Part shown: positions 14,419 through 22,766 of the stretch, in pieces | Layout: the number at the start of each line of letters is the position of its first letter | Numbering within the stretch: the first letter of the stretch is position 1 | DNA from: a virus | Virus record (IMG/VR): IMGVR_UViG_3300036790_000296 | Span: 1-63,397 of that record | Strand: one strand, 5' to 3' | DNA length: 63,397 bases | Position numbers and translations under genes: made by a program | The notes under the pieces: model-generated | What the model was told of the DNA's origin: nothing | The model's database searches: none | The model's input: the letters and a program-made list of their open reading frames with translations, nothing else

Positions 14419-15017
14419 CCGTTTCGCGCGATCAAGATGTGGACGCAAATCGGGTTGGGCCGATTTTGAAAGAACTTGTTGACGCTGTTAATGCTGGCGG
14501 CATTGGCGGCGCTACAGGTACGACTGGACCTACGGGTATTGGTGGCGGTAAGACCGGCCCTACTGGCCCTACTGGTACAATTACTGGTCCTACTGGGTAT
14601 ACAGGTGGCGCTGCTGGGCCTATTGGTCCTACAGGATTAACAGGCGCATCTGGCGCGGGTGGTGTTAATGGCCCGCAAGGTGCTCCTGGTTTGACTGGTC
14701 CTGTTGGGCCTACTGGTGGTATTGGCCCAACGCCCCCTGGTGGCGCTGCAAGCGGCGCGACCGGTCCTACTGGTCCTGTAGGCGGCACGACGGGGAAAAC
14801 CGGTTACGCTGGCGCAACTGGAGTTACGGGGCCAACCGGTATAGGAACAGTTGCTGGTTCTACGGGCGCAACCGGTTCTACGGGCGCAACCGGTGGTAAT
14901 GGTCCGACTGGAGTTAGCTTTACGGTTTTTGCACCGCCCACGGTTAGCCCCGGCGTAACTGGCCAAGTTTGGAGCAATGGCGGCATTTTGACAGTTTCAC
15001 ACGGACCGGGGACGTAA
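14415..15017 (+). CDS. Collagen-like virion protein 2
   Basis: 200 residues; ATG overlaps the stop of protein 1 (ATGA). Same three-part plan: helical N-terminus with [15 protein letters not shown], about 130 residues of Gly-X-Y, and a C-terminal cap [18 protein letters not shown] nearly matching protein 1. Clearly a tandem duplicate that has diverged in the repeat. Probably a second rod of the same fibre or decoration. Confidence 0.85.
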   Translation: MTVSRDQDVDANRVGPILKELVDAVNAGGIGGATGTTGPTGIGGGKTGPTGPTGTITGPTGYTGGAAGPIGPTGLTGASGAGGVNGPQGAPGLTGPVGPTGGIGPTPPGGAASGATGPTGPVGGTTGKTGYAGATGVTGPTGIGTVAGSTGATGSTGATGGNGPTGVSFTVFAPPTVSPGVTGQVWSNGGILTVSHGPGT

Positions 15018-15027
15018 AGGCATCGCT

Positions 15028-15639
15028 ATGGCAATCGCTCCTTCTCCTAATGTTTCCCCGAGCACGTATGACGACAACCTTATTCCGTCGATCATCTCGC
15101 AGGTTGCGAATGTCATTAATCAGAATGCCGTAACGGGGCCGACTGGAAAAGCTGGCCCTGCCGGGTCTACTGGCGTGACTGGTTCTACTGGTCCTACTGG
15201 TGTGGGCGTTAGCGGCCCTTACGGCGGCCCCACTGGATTTACTGGGCCAACTGGCCCTGTAGGTTATATGGGCAATTCCGGTGCGACGGGTTACACTGGC
15301 CCGACTGGTATCACTGGAAACACAGGCGGCACTGGTCTTGTTGGTCCATCTACGTTTACGGGTCCTACTGGACCAACTAACGTTACGGGGTCTACGGGAC
15401 CAACAGGTACGCAAGGTTTGACTGGTCCGGCTGGTTCTGCTGGTCCCACTGGTCCCACTGGACAGCAAGGTGCAACCGGTTCTGCGGGCGCTCTTGGGGC
15501 AATTGGCCCTATTCGCAATAGCATTCTTCAGCTGCCTATAGTTGATCCTAAGCAGCCTGGTGCTTTGTGGTGGAATGTGCCGCTTGGTTTTACCGGCCCG
15601 GCAATTGCTGTTTCCCCGGGTACGCCGTACGGCGGATAA
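15028..15639 (+). CDS. Collagen-like virion protein 3
   Basis: 203 residues. N-terminus [20 protein letters not shown] is helical, parallel to proteins 1 and 2; Gly-X-Y region about 38-165; C-terminal cap is more divergent ([20 protein letters not shown]) but keeps the W and the final SPG turn. Third member of the tandem set. Confidence 0.85.
   Translation: MAIAPSPNVSPSTYDDNLIPSIISQVANVINQNAVTGPTGKAGPAGSTGVTGSTGPTGVGVSGPYGGPTGFTGPTGPVGYMGNSGATGYTGPTGITGNTGGTGLVGPSTFTGPTGPTNVTGSTGPTGTQGLTGPAGSAGPTGPTGQQGATGSAGALGAIGPIRNSILQLPIVDPKQPGALWWNVPLGFTGPAIAVSPGTPYGG
15590..15604. repeat. TTACCG palindrome, one mismatch (TTACCG-GCC-CGGCAA)
   Basis: One base off in the right arm, 3-nt spacer, near the 3' end of collagen-like gene 3. 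Confidence 0.55.
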
Positions 15640-15643
15640 TCGC

Positions 15644-15673
15644 TTGACTTTATAATCGCGTTTGTGCTATCTA
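15644..15673 (+). promoter_or_regulatory. Possible promoter of the glycosylation operon
   Basis: TTGACT (15644..15649), 18 nt, TATCTA (15668..15673), with an extended -10 TG one base before. In a 58-bp intergenic gap before the GT2 fusion gene. The -10 is weak. Confidence 0.4.
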
Positions 15674-15697
15674 GCATAGACCGCTAGGAGCACCCCC

Positions 15698-17674
15698 ATG
15701 GCGCGCATTTGCCTAAATATGATAGTCCGCAATGAGAGCGCGAGAATTGTTCGTGCTATTCAAAGTGTTGCGCCATATATTTCGTGCTACGCCATTACGG
15801 ATACAGGTAGCACGGACAACACGGTTGAAATTATCCAAAAGTATTTTGCGGACTTGGAAATTCCCGGGGAAATATCTTCCTGTGAATTTGTGGACTGGTC
15901 CCAGGCACGTAATTTTGCACTGGCGAGAGCCCGCTTTTTGCCTATTCAATATGACTACATTCTGCTTATGGACGCAGACATGGAGTTGAAAGTCTTGAAT
16001 AAGGGGTTTAATAACGGTTTGATTGGGCGCTCCTATGATATGTTTCAACAGGGCGGCTCGTTAAAGTACATCAATCGCCGCCTCGTGCGCCGGGACCAGA
16101 CTGGCGTGTATATGGGCGTTACGCACGAGTATTTGGATGTGGTGGGGGATGCGTGTGTTCCAGCCGAGCATGCTTATTTTCTGGACCACGCAGATGGCGC
16201 AAACCGGCCGGAAAAATTCAAGCGGGATATTAGGCTTCTTGAGAAAGCGTTGATAGCGGAGCCTAATAACGGCAGGTATTTTTACTACCTCGCCCAATCA
16301 TACCGCGATGCAGGGAAACCTGCTAACGCTGCGAAATGGTATAAGAAGCGGGTTGACCTTGGCGGCTGGGACGAGGAAACGTGGAGCGCGCAGCAGAACT
16401 ACGCCCAATGCCTATTAGAGCTTAAAGACGAGGCGGGTTTTGTACTCAATATGCAATTAGCGTATAACATGCGCCCCTCCCGCGCTGAAACGTTATATGA
16501 TCTTGCCCATTTTTACCGAGAAAAGGGAATGAACGCGGCTTCGGTATTATTTTCGGAAGCTGGATTGCAGATACCCTATTCCCAGGACGCCTTGTTTGTG
16601 AGCGATTTTGTTTATACGTCTGGCCTTATGGAGGAATTTTCCATATGCGCTTTCTATTTGCCAGACAAGCGGGCACGTGGGTTTGACTTGACTAACAAAT
16701 TAGCACTTAAAAAAGGGCCGTATGGGCACCAGCGCGAAACCGCACGCAATAACCTGTACCACTATCTTCCGGTTTTAAAAGATATTGTGTCTACATTTGA
16801 ATGGCAGAAAATAGATTTTACGGCTCCAACAGGTTATACCGCTATGAACCCTTCTGTAGCGGCGCACCGCAATCGTTTGTATACGATTGTGCGAACGGTA
16901 AATTACAAGATTGTGGATGGGCGCTACGAAATTTTGGGGACGGATGGGACTGCAAATGACAGTAACCCTATTCGTACTCGTAATTTTCTTTTGGGTATTG
17001 ACGCCCATTTGAAAACTACAGATGCGCGTGAGTTGTTACCGCCCGGTAATATGCCTGAGCCGCTGTTTAAAGCTGTTCTTGGGTTTGAAGATATGCGGTT
17101 GTTTTCGTCTGGCTACGATTTAAATATATCAGCGTGCGTTCGCGAAATGAACGCGGATGGGTATTGCGAGCAGGTATACGCTCGTATTGACGGGCACTTT
17201 CTTACAAACGTAACCCGTATGCTGCGTACACCCCGGGAATATGAAAAGAACTGGATGCCGATTGTTAACGGTCCGGACGCGCGGTATATGTATCGTTTAG
17301 GCGAGGTAGTTGACCATACAGGCAAGACTGTTGAAAAGACGGAACCAGAACAAGATTGCCGACATATGAGTGGTGGTTCGCAGCTTATACCACACCAAGG
17401 CGGCTGGCTCTGCCTTGTGCACGAGGCACGGTTTATCCCCGGTACGCAGTTAAGGTATTACCAGCACCGGTTTGTGACGTTTGACTCATATTTTGCTGTG
17501 CGGCGTATCACCAAGCCGTTTGTTCTCCACGAAAAACAAATCGAGTTTGTGGCTGGCGCGGTGTGGCATCCGGTGTATCCAAAGCTAGTGATTTCATATG
17601 GCTATCAGGATAAAGAAGCGCGCCTTGCAACAATTGATATGGATCAACTAGAGAGGTTTTTATGGCAAAGCTAA
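15698..17674 (+). CDS. GT2 glycosyltransferase fused to TPR and beta-propeller domains
   Basis: 658 residues. Residues 1-110 are a GT-A (family 2) domain with the NMIVRNES start, DTGSTDNT at 35-42 and the metal-binding DADME at 92-96. Residues about 180-300 read as TPR helices (FYYLAQSYRDAGKPANAAKWY). The C-terminal 300 residues have the repeating beta pattern seen in GH43/GH130-like five-bladed propellers (GGSQLIPHQGGWLCLVHEA, KQIEFVAGAVWHP). The GT half should transfer a sugar to a virion or glycan acceptor. A functional propeller enzyme is uncertain. Confidence 0.8.
   Translation: MARICLNMIVRNESARIVRAIQSVAPYISCYAITDTGSTDNTVEIIQKYFADLEIPGEISSCEFVDWSQARNFALARARFLPIQYDYILLMDADMELKVLNKGFNNGLIGRSYDMFQQGGSLKYINRRLVRRDQTGVYMGVTHEYLDVVGDACVPAEHAYFLDHADGANRPEKFKRDIRLLEKALIAEPNNGRYFYYLAQSYRDAGKPANAAKWYKKRVDLGGWDEETWSAQQNYAQCLLELKDEAGFVLNMQLAYNMRPSRAETLYDLAHFYREKGMNAASVLFSEAGLQIPYSQDALFVSDFVYTSGLMEEFSICAFYLPDKRARGFDLTNKLALKKGPYGHQRETARNNLYHYLPVLKDIVSTFEWQKIDFTAPTGYTAMNPSVAAHRNRLYTIVRTVNYKIVDGRYEILGTDGTANDSNPIRTRNFLLGIDAHLKTTDARELLPPGNMPEPLFKAVLGFEDMRLFSSGYDLNISACVREMNADGYCEQVYARIDGHFLTNVTRMLRTPREYEKNWMPIVNGPDARYMYRLGEVVDHTGKTVEKTEPEQDCRHMSGGSQLIPHQGGWLCLVHEARFIPGTQLRYYQHRFVTFDSYFAVRRITKPFVLHEKQIEFVAGAVWHPVYPKLVISYGYQDKEARLATIDMDQLERFLWQS
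17036..17049. repeat. Dispersed palindrome TTACCG-CC-CGGTAA
   Basis: Exact copy, 2-nt spacer, inside the GT2 fusion gene (Leu-Pro-Pro-Gly codons). Confidence 0.9.
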
Positions 17675-18312
17675 AGATAGTTACGGGATACGTGCCTATT
17701 GCTAACCATCCACGGTCGGCGCAAGAGTACGGTAGACTGGGAGAAAAGCTCCAAGAGCTTAAAGCCCCGGTGCAACCATTTTATGAGTTGTTGGGTACGT
17801 GTTGGTTGACTAGGTTAGTAGACCAGCTTCCGTTCGAGCCTACTTGGTCTAAGGGGGATAACCCACAAAAAAACACACTTGCGTATCAGTGTGCGACGCA
17901 TCAAAAGTTTGAATGGCTTTACCGATCTTCGCAGATGGACGATAAATCCGATGTGTTCATATGGGTGGATTACGGTTTGGCGCATATCCCAGGCTGGTCG
18001 GCAGCCGGTATGAACGAGTTTTTAAGCCGTGTGAAGAAAAACGATTTTGCTGTTCCCGGGTGCTGGGGCAAACAAGATGTACACGACAGTACACCTAATT
18101 GGCGCTTTTGCGGCGGCCTTATGGTTGTGCCGCGAAAGTACGTGCAAGATTTAAAGAACGGTATCCAAGCTATCACCATGATTAACGTGATGCAGACTAA
18201 ACATATAACGTGGGATGTGAACAGTATGGCGCACCTAGAAGCGCAAAACAAACTTCCCATTAGGTGGTATAAAGCGGACCACGATAAATCCATGTTCGAA
18301 AACTATAGGTAG
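17662..18312 (+). CDS. HtrL/YibB-like protein, probable glycan enzyme, copy 1
   Basis: 216 residues; ATG follows AGAGAGG and overlaps the GT2 gene by 13 nt. Resembles HtrL_YibB proteins of polysaccharide loci: KIVTGYVPI start, DVFIWVDYGLAHI (the W-[IV]-D-[YF]-G signature) and NWRFCGGLMVVPR. The family is thought to hold GT-A-like transferases, but function is poorly known. Paralogous to 21044..21727. Confidence 0.7.
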   Translation: MAKLKIVTGYVPIANHPRSAQEYGRLGEKLQELKAPVQPFYELLGTCWLTRLVDQLPFEPTWSKGDNPQKNTLAYQCATHQKFEWLYRSSQMDDKSDVFIWVDYGLAHIPGWSAAGMNEFLSRVKKNDFAVPGCWGKQDVHDSTPNWRFCGGLMVVPRKYVQDLKNGIQAITMINVMQTKHITWDVNSMAHLEAQNKLPIRWYKADHDKSMFENYR

Positions 18313-18316
18313 CCCA

Positions 18317-19336
18317 ATGAAAAAGACAGCGCTTATCACCGGTATTGGCGGCTCTATAGGCTGCCATGTTATGGTACACCTGCTCCACAATACAGATTGG
18401 GATATTGTGGGGATTGACAGCTTTCGCCACAAAGGTTTGATGGATCGGGTGCATGTGATGCTGGATGGCCACCCGGAATATTATGCACGCATGCGAATGC
18501 ATACGCACGATTTGCGCGCACCCTTGTCTCAAATCCTTATGGATCGCATTGGCAAGATTGACTATATACTTAATCTTGCAGCGCTTCCGGATGTTTTTGA
18601 TAGTATTGAAAATCCTGTGCCGTTTGTAATATCCAATACGCAAATGGTTTTGAATGTGCTGGAGTTTGCGCGGTACACAAGGCCGGACGCTTTCTTGCAC
18701 GTATCAACAGACGAGGTATACGGCCCAACGGACGGAAAAACATTCCATAAAGAATGGGACCCCATTCTGCCGTCTAACCCGTATTCGGCTTCCAAAGTGG
18801 CGCAAGAAGCAATTGCTATATCATACTGGCGTGCCTACAATTTGCCGCTTATAATTGTGAACCTTATGAATAATTTTGGCGAAATGCAGGCTCCTGACAA
18901 GTTTCCGTCTATTATTCAGCGGAAGCTGGCGCGTGGAGAAAAAATAACCATCCACGGTAGCCCCGATGCAATCGGGACGCGGTTCTATATTCACTCTCGT
19001 AATTCTGCCGATGCTTTTTTGTTTCTACTGAAAAACATAGAACCACACCTGCATATAGACGGTAGTATGGATAAGCCAGATAGGTATAATATTGTGGGCG
19101 ACAGGCAGGTGGGAAACGAAGAACTAGTGAATTTTATTGCGGGCGTTCTTGGGGTAAAGGCGCATTACGAATTTGAAGATTTCAAAGTTACACGTCCGGG
19201 TCATGATAGGCATTATGGGCTTGACGGGGCGAAATTATTTTCTCTTGGGTGGAAGTCTCCTGTGTCGTTTGAAGACTCTATGCGAAACACAGTGAATTGG
19301 GTTCGCGATCATCCTGAATGGTTGGAGCCAAAGTAA
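18317..19336 (+). CDS. NAD-dependent sugar epimerase/dehydratase
   Basis: 339 residues, an extended short-chain dehydrogenase. Rossmann loop GIGGSIG at 10-16, ID at the end of beta 2, STDEVYG with the catalytic Thr/Asp/Glu-type residues, and YSASKVAQE carrying the Tyr-x3-Lys pair. Closest in feel to dTDP-glucose 4,6-dehydratases and UDP-sugar epimerases; substrate cannot be told. It prepares a nucleotide sugar for the phage transferases. The gene after it starts within its stop codon. Confidence 0.85.
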   Translation: MKKTALITGIGGSIGCHVMVHLLHNTDWDIVGIDSFRHKGLMDRVHVMLDGHPEYYARMRMHTHDLRAPLSQILMDRIGKIDYILNLAALPDVFDSIENPVPFVISNTQMVLNVLEFARYTRPDAFLHVSTDEVYGPTDGKTFHKEWDPILPSNPYSASKVAQEAIAISYWRAYNLPLIIVNLMNNFGEMQAPDKFPSIIQRKLARGEKITIHGSPDAIGTRFYIHSRNSADAFLFLLKNIEPHLHIDGSMDKPDRYNIVGDRQVGNEELVNFIAGVLGVKAHYEFEDFKVTRPGHDRHYGLDGAKLFSLGWKSPVSFEDSMRNTVNWVRDHPEWLEPK

Positions 19337-20430
19337 TGCGCATAGCAGTAGTAGGTGCGGGGTTTGCTGGGGCTACGATTGCGGAGAGACTTGGCCGACT
19401 CCATTCGGTATATGTGTTTGAAGCGCGCCACCATGTAGGGGGTAATGCATATACCGAGCGCGACTATAGAACTGGTGTTATGAAGCATGTGTATGGGCCA
19501 CATATATTTCATACGGCGGACGAAGATGTGCGGGCTTACGTAGGGCGATTTGATTTTTTTAAGCCGTTTGAATTGCGTATGAAGTCCATACACGATGGGC
19601 ACGTGTACTCATTTCCTATAAACCTCCATACAATTAACCAGTTTTGGAAGGACTGTATGACGCCTGTTGCTGCTGCGGATGTACTTAAGCGGCACGGTTA
19701 CCGCGCTTGTCCTGGTGAGCCGTACAATTTTAAAGACGCGGCTTGTAAAAAAGTGGGGGAAGAATTGTATGAAGCATTTTTGGAGGGGTACACCAGGAAG
19801 CAATGGGGGGTAGAACCCGATCAATTGCCTGCTTCTTTGGCGGATCGTCTTCCGGTTCGGTTTGATTACGAGGACAATAAGTATCCACCTACTGAATTTC
19901 AGGGTATTCCAATTGAGGGGTATACGCGCGTAATAGAGAGAATGTTGCAGGATATTCCAGTGCACTTAGGTACAAAATTCATAAGGGACCATGCTACAGA
20001 GTATGACCACGTATTTTATAGCGGCCCGCTTGATGCGTGGTTTGGCTATCAGTATGGGCGGCTTCGTTACCGTACGGTAAAATTCATTGACGAAGTTACT
20101 GACGGCGATGCCCAAGGATGCGCTGTTATTGCTTGCCCTGATATGGAGCAACCGTGGACACGTATGACGGAGCATAAGCACCTTGCTCCATGGGAGGCAC
20201 ACGATAAAACAATCCTTTCGTTTGAGTACAGTTCTGATTGCCATGAAGGCGATGAACCTATGTACCCTATGCGCCTTGAAAAAGACAAGCTTATGCTAGA
20301 CCAGTATAAAGAGCTTGCTGCTGGCGAAAAAAGGGTTACGTTTATAGGCCGTCTTGGTACTTATCGGTATATTGATATGGACCAGACGATTGCCGAGTCT
20401 TTAAAAGTTGCTGCGGAGTTCTTGCGATGA
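19336..20430 (+). CDS. glf: UDP-galactopyranose mutase
   Basis: 364 residues from ATG at 19336 (TAATG overlap). FAD-binding GAGFAGATIAERL at 7-19, GGNAY, and the family block VYGPHIFHT; later KQWGVEPDQLP and the C-terminal GRLGTYRYIDMDQTI that closes the FAD site. Length is normal for the family. Converts UDP-galactopyranose to UDP-galactofuranose, so the virion or host glycan built here probably contains galactofuranose. Confidence 0.92.
   Translation: MRIAVVGAGFAGATIAERLGRLHSVYVFEARHHVGGNAYTERDYRTGVMKHVYGPHIFHTADEDVRAYVGRFDFFKPFELRMKSIHDGHVYSFPINLHTINQFWKDCMTPVAAADVLKRHGYRACPGEPYNFKDAACKKVGEELYEAFLEGYTRKQWGVEPDQLPASLADRLPVRFDYEDNKYPPTEFQGIPIEGYTRVIERMLQDIPVHLGTKFIRDHATEYDHVFYSGPLDAWFGYQYGRLRYRTVKFIDEVTDGDAQGCAVIACPDMEQPWTRMTEHKHLAPWEAHDKTILSFEYSSDCHEGDEPMYPMRLEKDKLMLDQYKELAAGEKRVTFIGRLGTYRYIDMDQTIAESLKVAAEFLR
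20067..20080. repeat. Dispersed palindrome TTACCG-TA-CGGTAA
   Basis: Exact and fully symmetrical 14-mer inside the UDP-galactopyranose mutase gene. Confidence 0.9.
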
Positions 20431-21053
20431 AAACGCTTGTCGCTACTATAACATGTTGGCGGGATGAAGATAATGGCCGTAATGACGGTATAAGGGATAC
20501 GTGGCTTAGGTGGGGTTATCTTATAGATCACGTATTTTTCCTCGGATATGAAGAACGACATGTCCCTCAAGGAGCTATTATGTTCAGTGGAGGCTCTAGT
20601 AGAATTTCCGATGACTATGATGCTATCCCATTCAAGGTACATAGAATTTGCCAATATGCGGCTTTTTACGGGTACGATGATTTATTTATTAGCGATGTAG
20701 ACACATACGTAGCGGTGCCCCTTCTTCTAAATTCTCGTGTGGGGGATTATGCAGGATGGCGCTGTGACGAAGGCCACGCTGCGGGCGGTAATGGATATTG
20801 GTTAAGCCGAAAGGCCATGTTAGCACTTAGCAATTCCGCCCCTTACCCAGGATACCAAGATATATGGGTTGGCGAAGCCCTTAAGGAGGCTGGTATTCCC
20901 CTCGTGCATGATCCTCGCTTTATAGGTGGCGTTCCAGAGAAATATGTACCCGGCACCATTTCCGCCCATCTCGGCCGCGCTACTGGGACATTTGACCCGC
21001 AATGGATGCGAGACTACCACAAGACGTGTCTGGAGGTTTTGCCATGCGGGTAA
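20427..21053 (+). CDS. Fringe/GT31-like galactosyltransferase
   Basis: 208 residues, ATGA overlap with the mutase gene. Pattern of beta-1,3-glycosyltransferases: RDTWLRWG near the N-terminus, DDLFISDVDTYVAV with the DxD metal site, GGNGYWLSRKAM (GGAGYxLS-type acceptor loop) and DIWVGEALKEAG (ED-VG helix). Fringe-like enzymes are rare in phages. Probably adds hexose or N-acetylhexosamine to the growing glycan. Confidence 0.75.
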   Translation: MKTLVATITCWRDEDNGRNDGIRDTWLRWGYLIDHVFFLGYEERHVPQGAIMFSGGSSRISDDYDAIPFKVHRICQYAAFYGYDDLFISDVDTYVAVPLLLNSRVGDYAGWRCDEGHAAGGNGYWLSRKAMLALSNSAPYPGYQDIWVGEALKEAGIPLVHDPRFIGGVPEKYVPGTISAHLGRATGTFDPQWMRDYHKTCLEVLPCG

Positions 21054-21727
21054 AAGTTGTTTCGGGGTATATACCACTTCCCCTTCTTAACATAACGGAA
21101 GAACGGTTTCGCGCTTTAGGGGATGAACTAGCGTGCGCATTGCCATGTCCGTATCGTTTTTTTGAAGACGACACTATACAGGATTGTTGGGTCCACAGGT
21201 TTTTGAACTTCTTGCCATTTAGCGTTAGCCCTTCAGACCCAAACCCGGCTAAAGACAGGTTTGCTACCTCTAATATTATGTTGATGTCAAATATTGTTAT
21301 GCACCAGAAGTATGAGTGGCTTGTCCACACTGCCATAGAAGACCAAGCCCCAGATGTTTTTGTGTGGATTGACTATGGTGTAATGAAACAGCCCAATATG
21401 AAACCAGAGGTTATTACTGATTTTATTAAGAAATTGGAAGAAAAAGATAGTTGCCCTTGCGTATACGCCCCCGGAATTCGAGGTATTGAACCAATAGATG
21501 ACACTCAATCTTGGGATCGTTTCTGTGGTTCTGTTGTGATTGTACCCCGCAATCATTTGGTTAATCTGTGTAGCGCTATGAAAATGCACCAAATGCAGCA
21601 TATTATGGAGCACCATACTGTAACTATTGAGTCTAACACGCTTGCGCATATTGAGCAAAAAAAATTCTTTCCAATTTGCTGGTATAAGGCGTGGTGGGGC
21701 GCGGAAATGTTCATGAATTTACCTTAA
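21044..21727 (+). CDS. HtrL/YibB-like protein, copy 2
   Basis: 227 residues from ATG at 21044, preceded by GGAGG and overlapping the previous gene. Shares with 17662..18312 the start KVVSGYIPL, the DVFVWIDYGVM signature, DRFCGSVVIVPR and the C-terminal IxWYKA. The two copies flank the three sugar enzymes, so they may add different sugars with the same fold. Confidence 0.7.
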   Translation: MRVKVVSGYIPLPLLNITEERFRALGDELACALPCPYRFFEDDTIQDCWVHRFLNFLPFSVSPSDPNPAKDRFATSNIMLMSNIVMHQKYEWLVHTAIEDQAPDVFVWIDYGVMKQPNMKPEVITDFIKKLEEKDSCPCVYAPGIRGIEPIDDTQSWDRFCGSVVIVPRNHLVNLCSAMKMHQMQHIMEHHTVTIESNTLAHIEQKKFFPICWYKAWWGAEMFMNLP

Positions 21728-21741
21728 TCTATTAGTTACTC

Positions 21742-21771
21742 TTGAAGCCGATTATCCTCGCAGGTTTTAAT
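21742..21771 (+). promoter_or_regulatory. Possible promoter before the head gene block
   Basis: TTGAAG (21742..21747), 18 nt, TTTAAT (21766..21771; 5 of 6 matches), 18 bp before the ATG at 21790 in a 62-bp gap after the glycan cassette. Confidence 0.4.
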
Positions 21772-21789
21772 CCATGCGGGGAGTTACCT

Positions 21790-22047
21790 ATGGCCGACAA
21801 GAGCAAGAGTTTTAAGGGCGGCGACGCTGGCGCGGAAGCTACTGAGAAATCGCATAACGTAGAGTTCGCCAAAGGCGGCGATACTCATATGTTTGGCGAG
21901 CAGGCGGCTGGCCCGCAGAAGCCCGGTTACACCGAAAAACAGCCTACATCTGCTCCTGGTGAGAAGTTCGCCGAAGGCGGCAAGGGTAAGATGTTTGGGT
22001 TTTCAGGTGCCCTCCCCGCCCGCGATGGTATTACAAGCGCTCGATAA
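21790..22047 (+). CDS. Small Gly/Lys-rich virion-associated protein
   Basis: 85 residues from ATG at 21790 (GGGGAG site). Two imperfect units of the FAKGGDTHMFG type, first at 28-38 and again as FAEGGKGKMFG. This wording is common in small proteins located between portal and capsid genes in short-tailed phages. Low complexity, unstructured; role unknown, perhaps packaged with the head. Confidence 0.75.
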   Translation: MADKSKSFKGGDAGAEATEKSHNVEFAKGGDTHMFGEQAAGPQKPGYTEKQPTSAPGEKFAEGGKGKMFGFSGALPARDGITSAR

Positions 22048-22059
22048 AGGAGCGTCTGA

Positions 22060-22272
22060 ATGACCCTTCGTATTAATTCTGGCAAAAGTGGACCGAAAGC
22101 CGCGCCTACGCCGCCTGACCGCGCGTCGTTTGTGCTTGGTTCTAGGCCGCCCGATCTTCGGGCTCCCCGCATTAAGCCAATGGCCGCGAGCACCACACAG
22201 TATGGCAAAACCCAAACTGGTAACCCGGCTGGAGCTAGCTACGGTAATACCGGCGATACGGGGTATTCGTGA
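22060..22272 (+). CDS. Small basic head-region protein
   Basis: 70 residues, Pro/Arg/Gly-rich and probably disordered (KSGPKAAPTPPDR, RPPDLRAPRIKP). AAGGAG site 9 nt before ATG. Its stop overlaps the next start (TGATG). No known domain; head-cluster position suggests a minor virion or assembly component. Confidence 0.7.
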   Translation: MTLRINSGKSGPKAAPTPPDRASFVLGSRPPDLRAPRIKPMAASTTQYGKTQTGNPAGASYGNTGDTGYS

Positions 22273-22496
22273 TGTTTAAAAAGGATATGGCTGCTGCGCC
22301 TGGTGCGCAGAAAATTAAACACGCTGGAAAAGGGTCGGCTGTAGCCACCATGCCGAACAGAAAATCCATTACGCAAGTTACGCATAATCCTGCGGCTACT
22401 ATGAACGATTACGCGAAAGCTACCCCGATGGCGCAGCCCCAACCTGCAACGCCGGATGGTCTTGGCAGTGGGAGTTGGCCTGGCATCGGCCGGTAG
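22272..22496 (+). CDS. Small Ala/Pro-rich head-region protein
   Basis: 74 residues starting MFKKDMAAAPGAQK. Basic, low complexity, no known domain. Coupled to the gene before it. One of three consecutive tiny genes ahead of the scaffold. Confidence 0.7.
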   Translation: MFKKDMAAAPGAQKIKHAGKGSAVATMPNRKSITQVTHNPAATMNDYAKATPMAQPQPATPDGLGSGSWPGIGR

Positions 22497-22498
22497 AT

Positions 22499-22735
22499 AT
22501 GCCACACGCTACCCCCCTTAGTATTTCTGCTTTACGCCTTAAAAACCTTGATCCACGCGCATTTGATGCTTTTGTGGCCGATGCCGAGGCTCATTCTGCG
22601 ACTGTTACCTTAGCGGTAACGGAAGCCCCGCAACATGAAATACTTGTAGCACAGGGGCGTGCGCAAGCATGGCGTTCGCTAGTACGAACTCTTAAGGAAT
22701 GCCATTTACCACATAATTCTAAGCCCGCACCGTAA
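22499..22735 (+). CDS. Small helical head-region protein
   Basis: 78 residues from ATG at 22499, three bases after the preceding stop. Contains a single helical domain (LRLKNLDPRAFDAFVADAEAH, ILVAQGRAQAWRSLVRTL). No family recognised. It may help head assembly. A one-mismatch TTACCG palindrome lies in its middle. Confidence 0.7.
   Translation: MPHATPLSISALRLKNLDPRAFDAFVADAEAHSATVTLAVTEAPQHEILVAQGRAQAWRSLVRTLKECHLPHNSKPAP
22605..22619. repeat. TTACCG palindrome, one mismatch (TTACCT-TAG-CGGTAA)
   Basis: Flanked by G and C; 3-nt spacer; in gene 22499..22735. Confidence 0.65.
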
Positions 22736-22766
22736 ATAGTTGCCGTGCGCGCCCCAGGAGGTTGCT

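Noticed and set aside
13783-15639. Pro-rich open frames on the opposite strand of collagen-like and glycine-rich genes
   Set aside because: They are mirror images of Gly-X-Y codons; no ribosome sites and no known domains.
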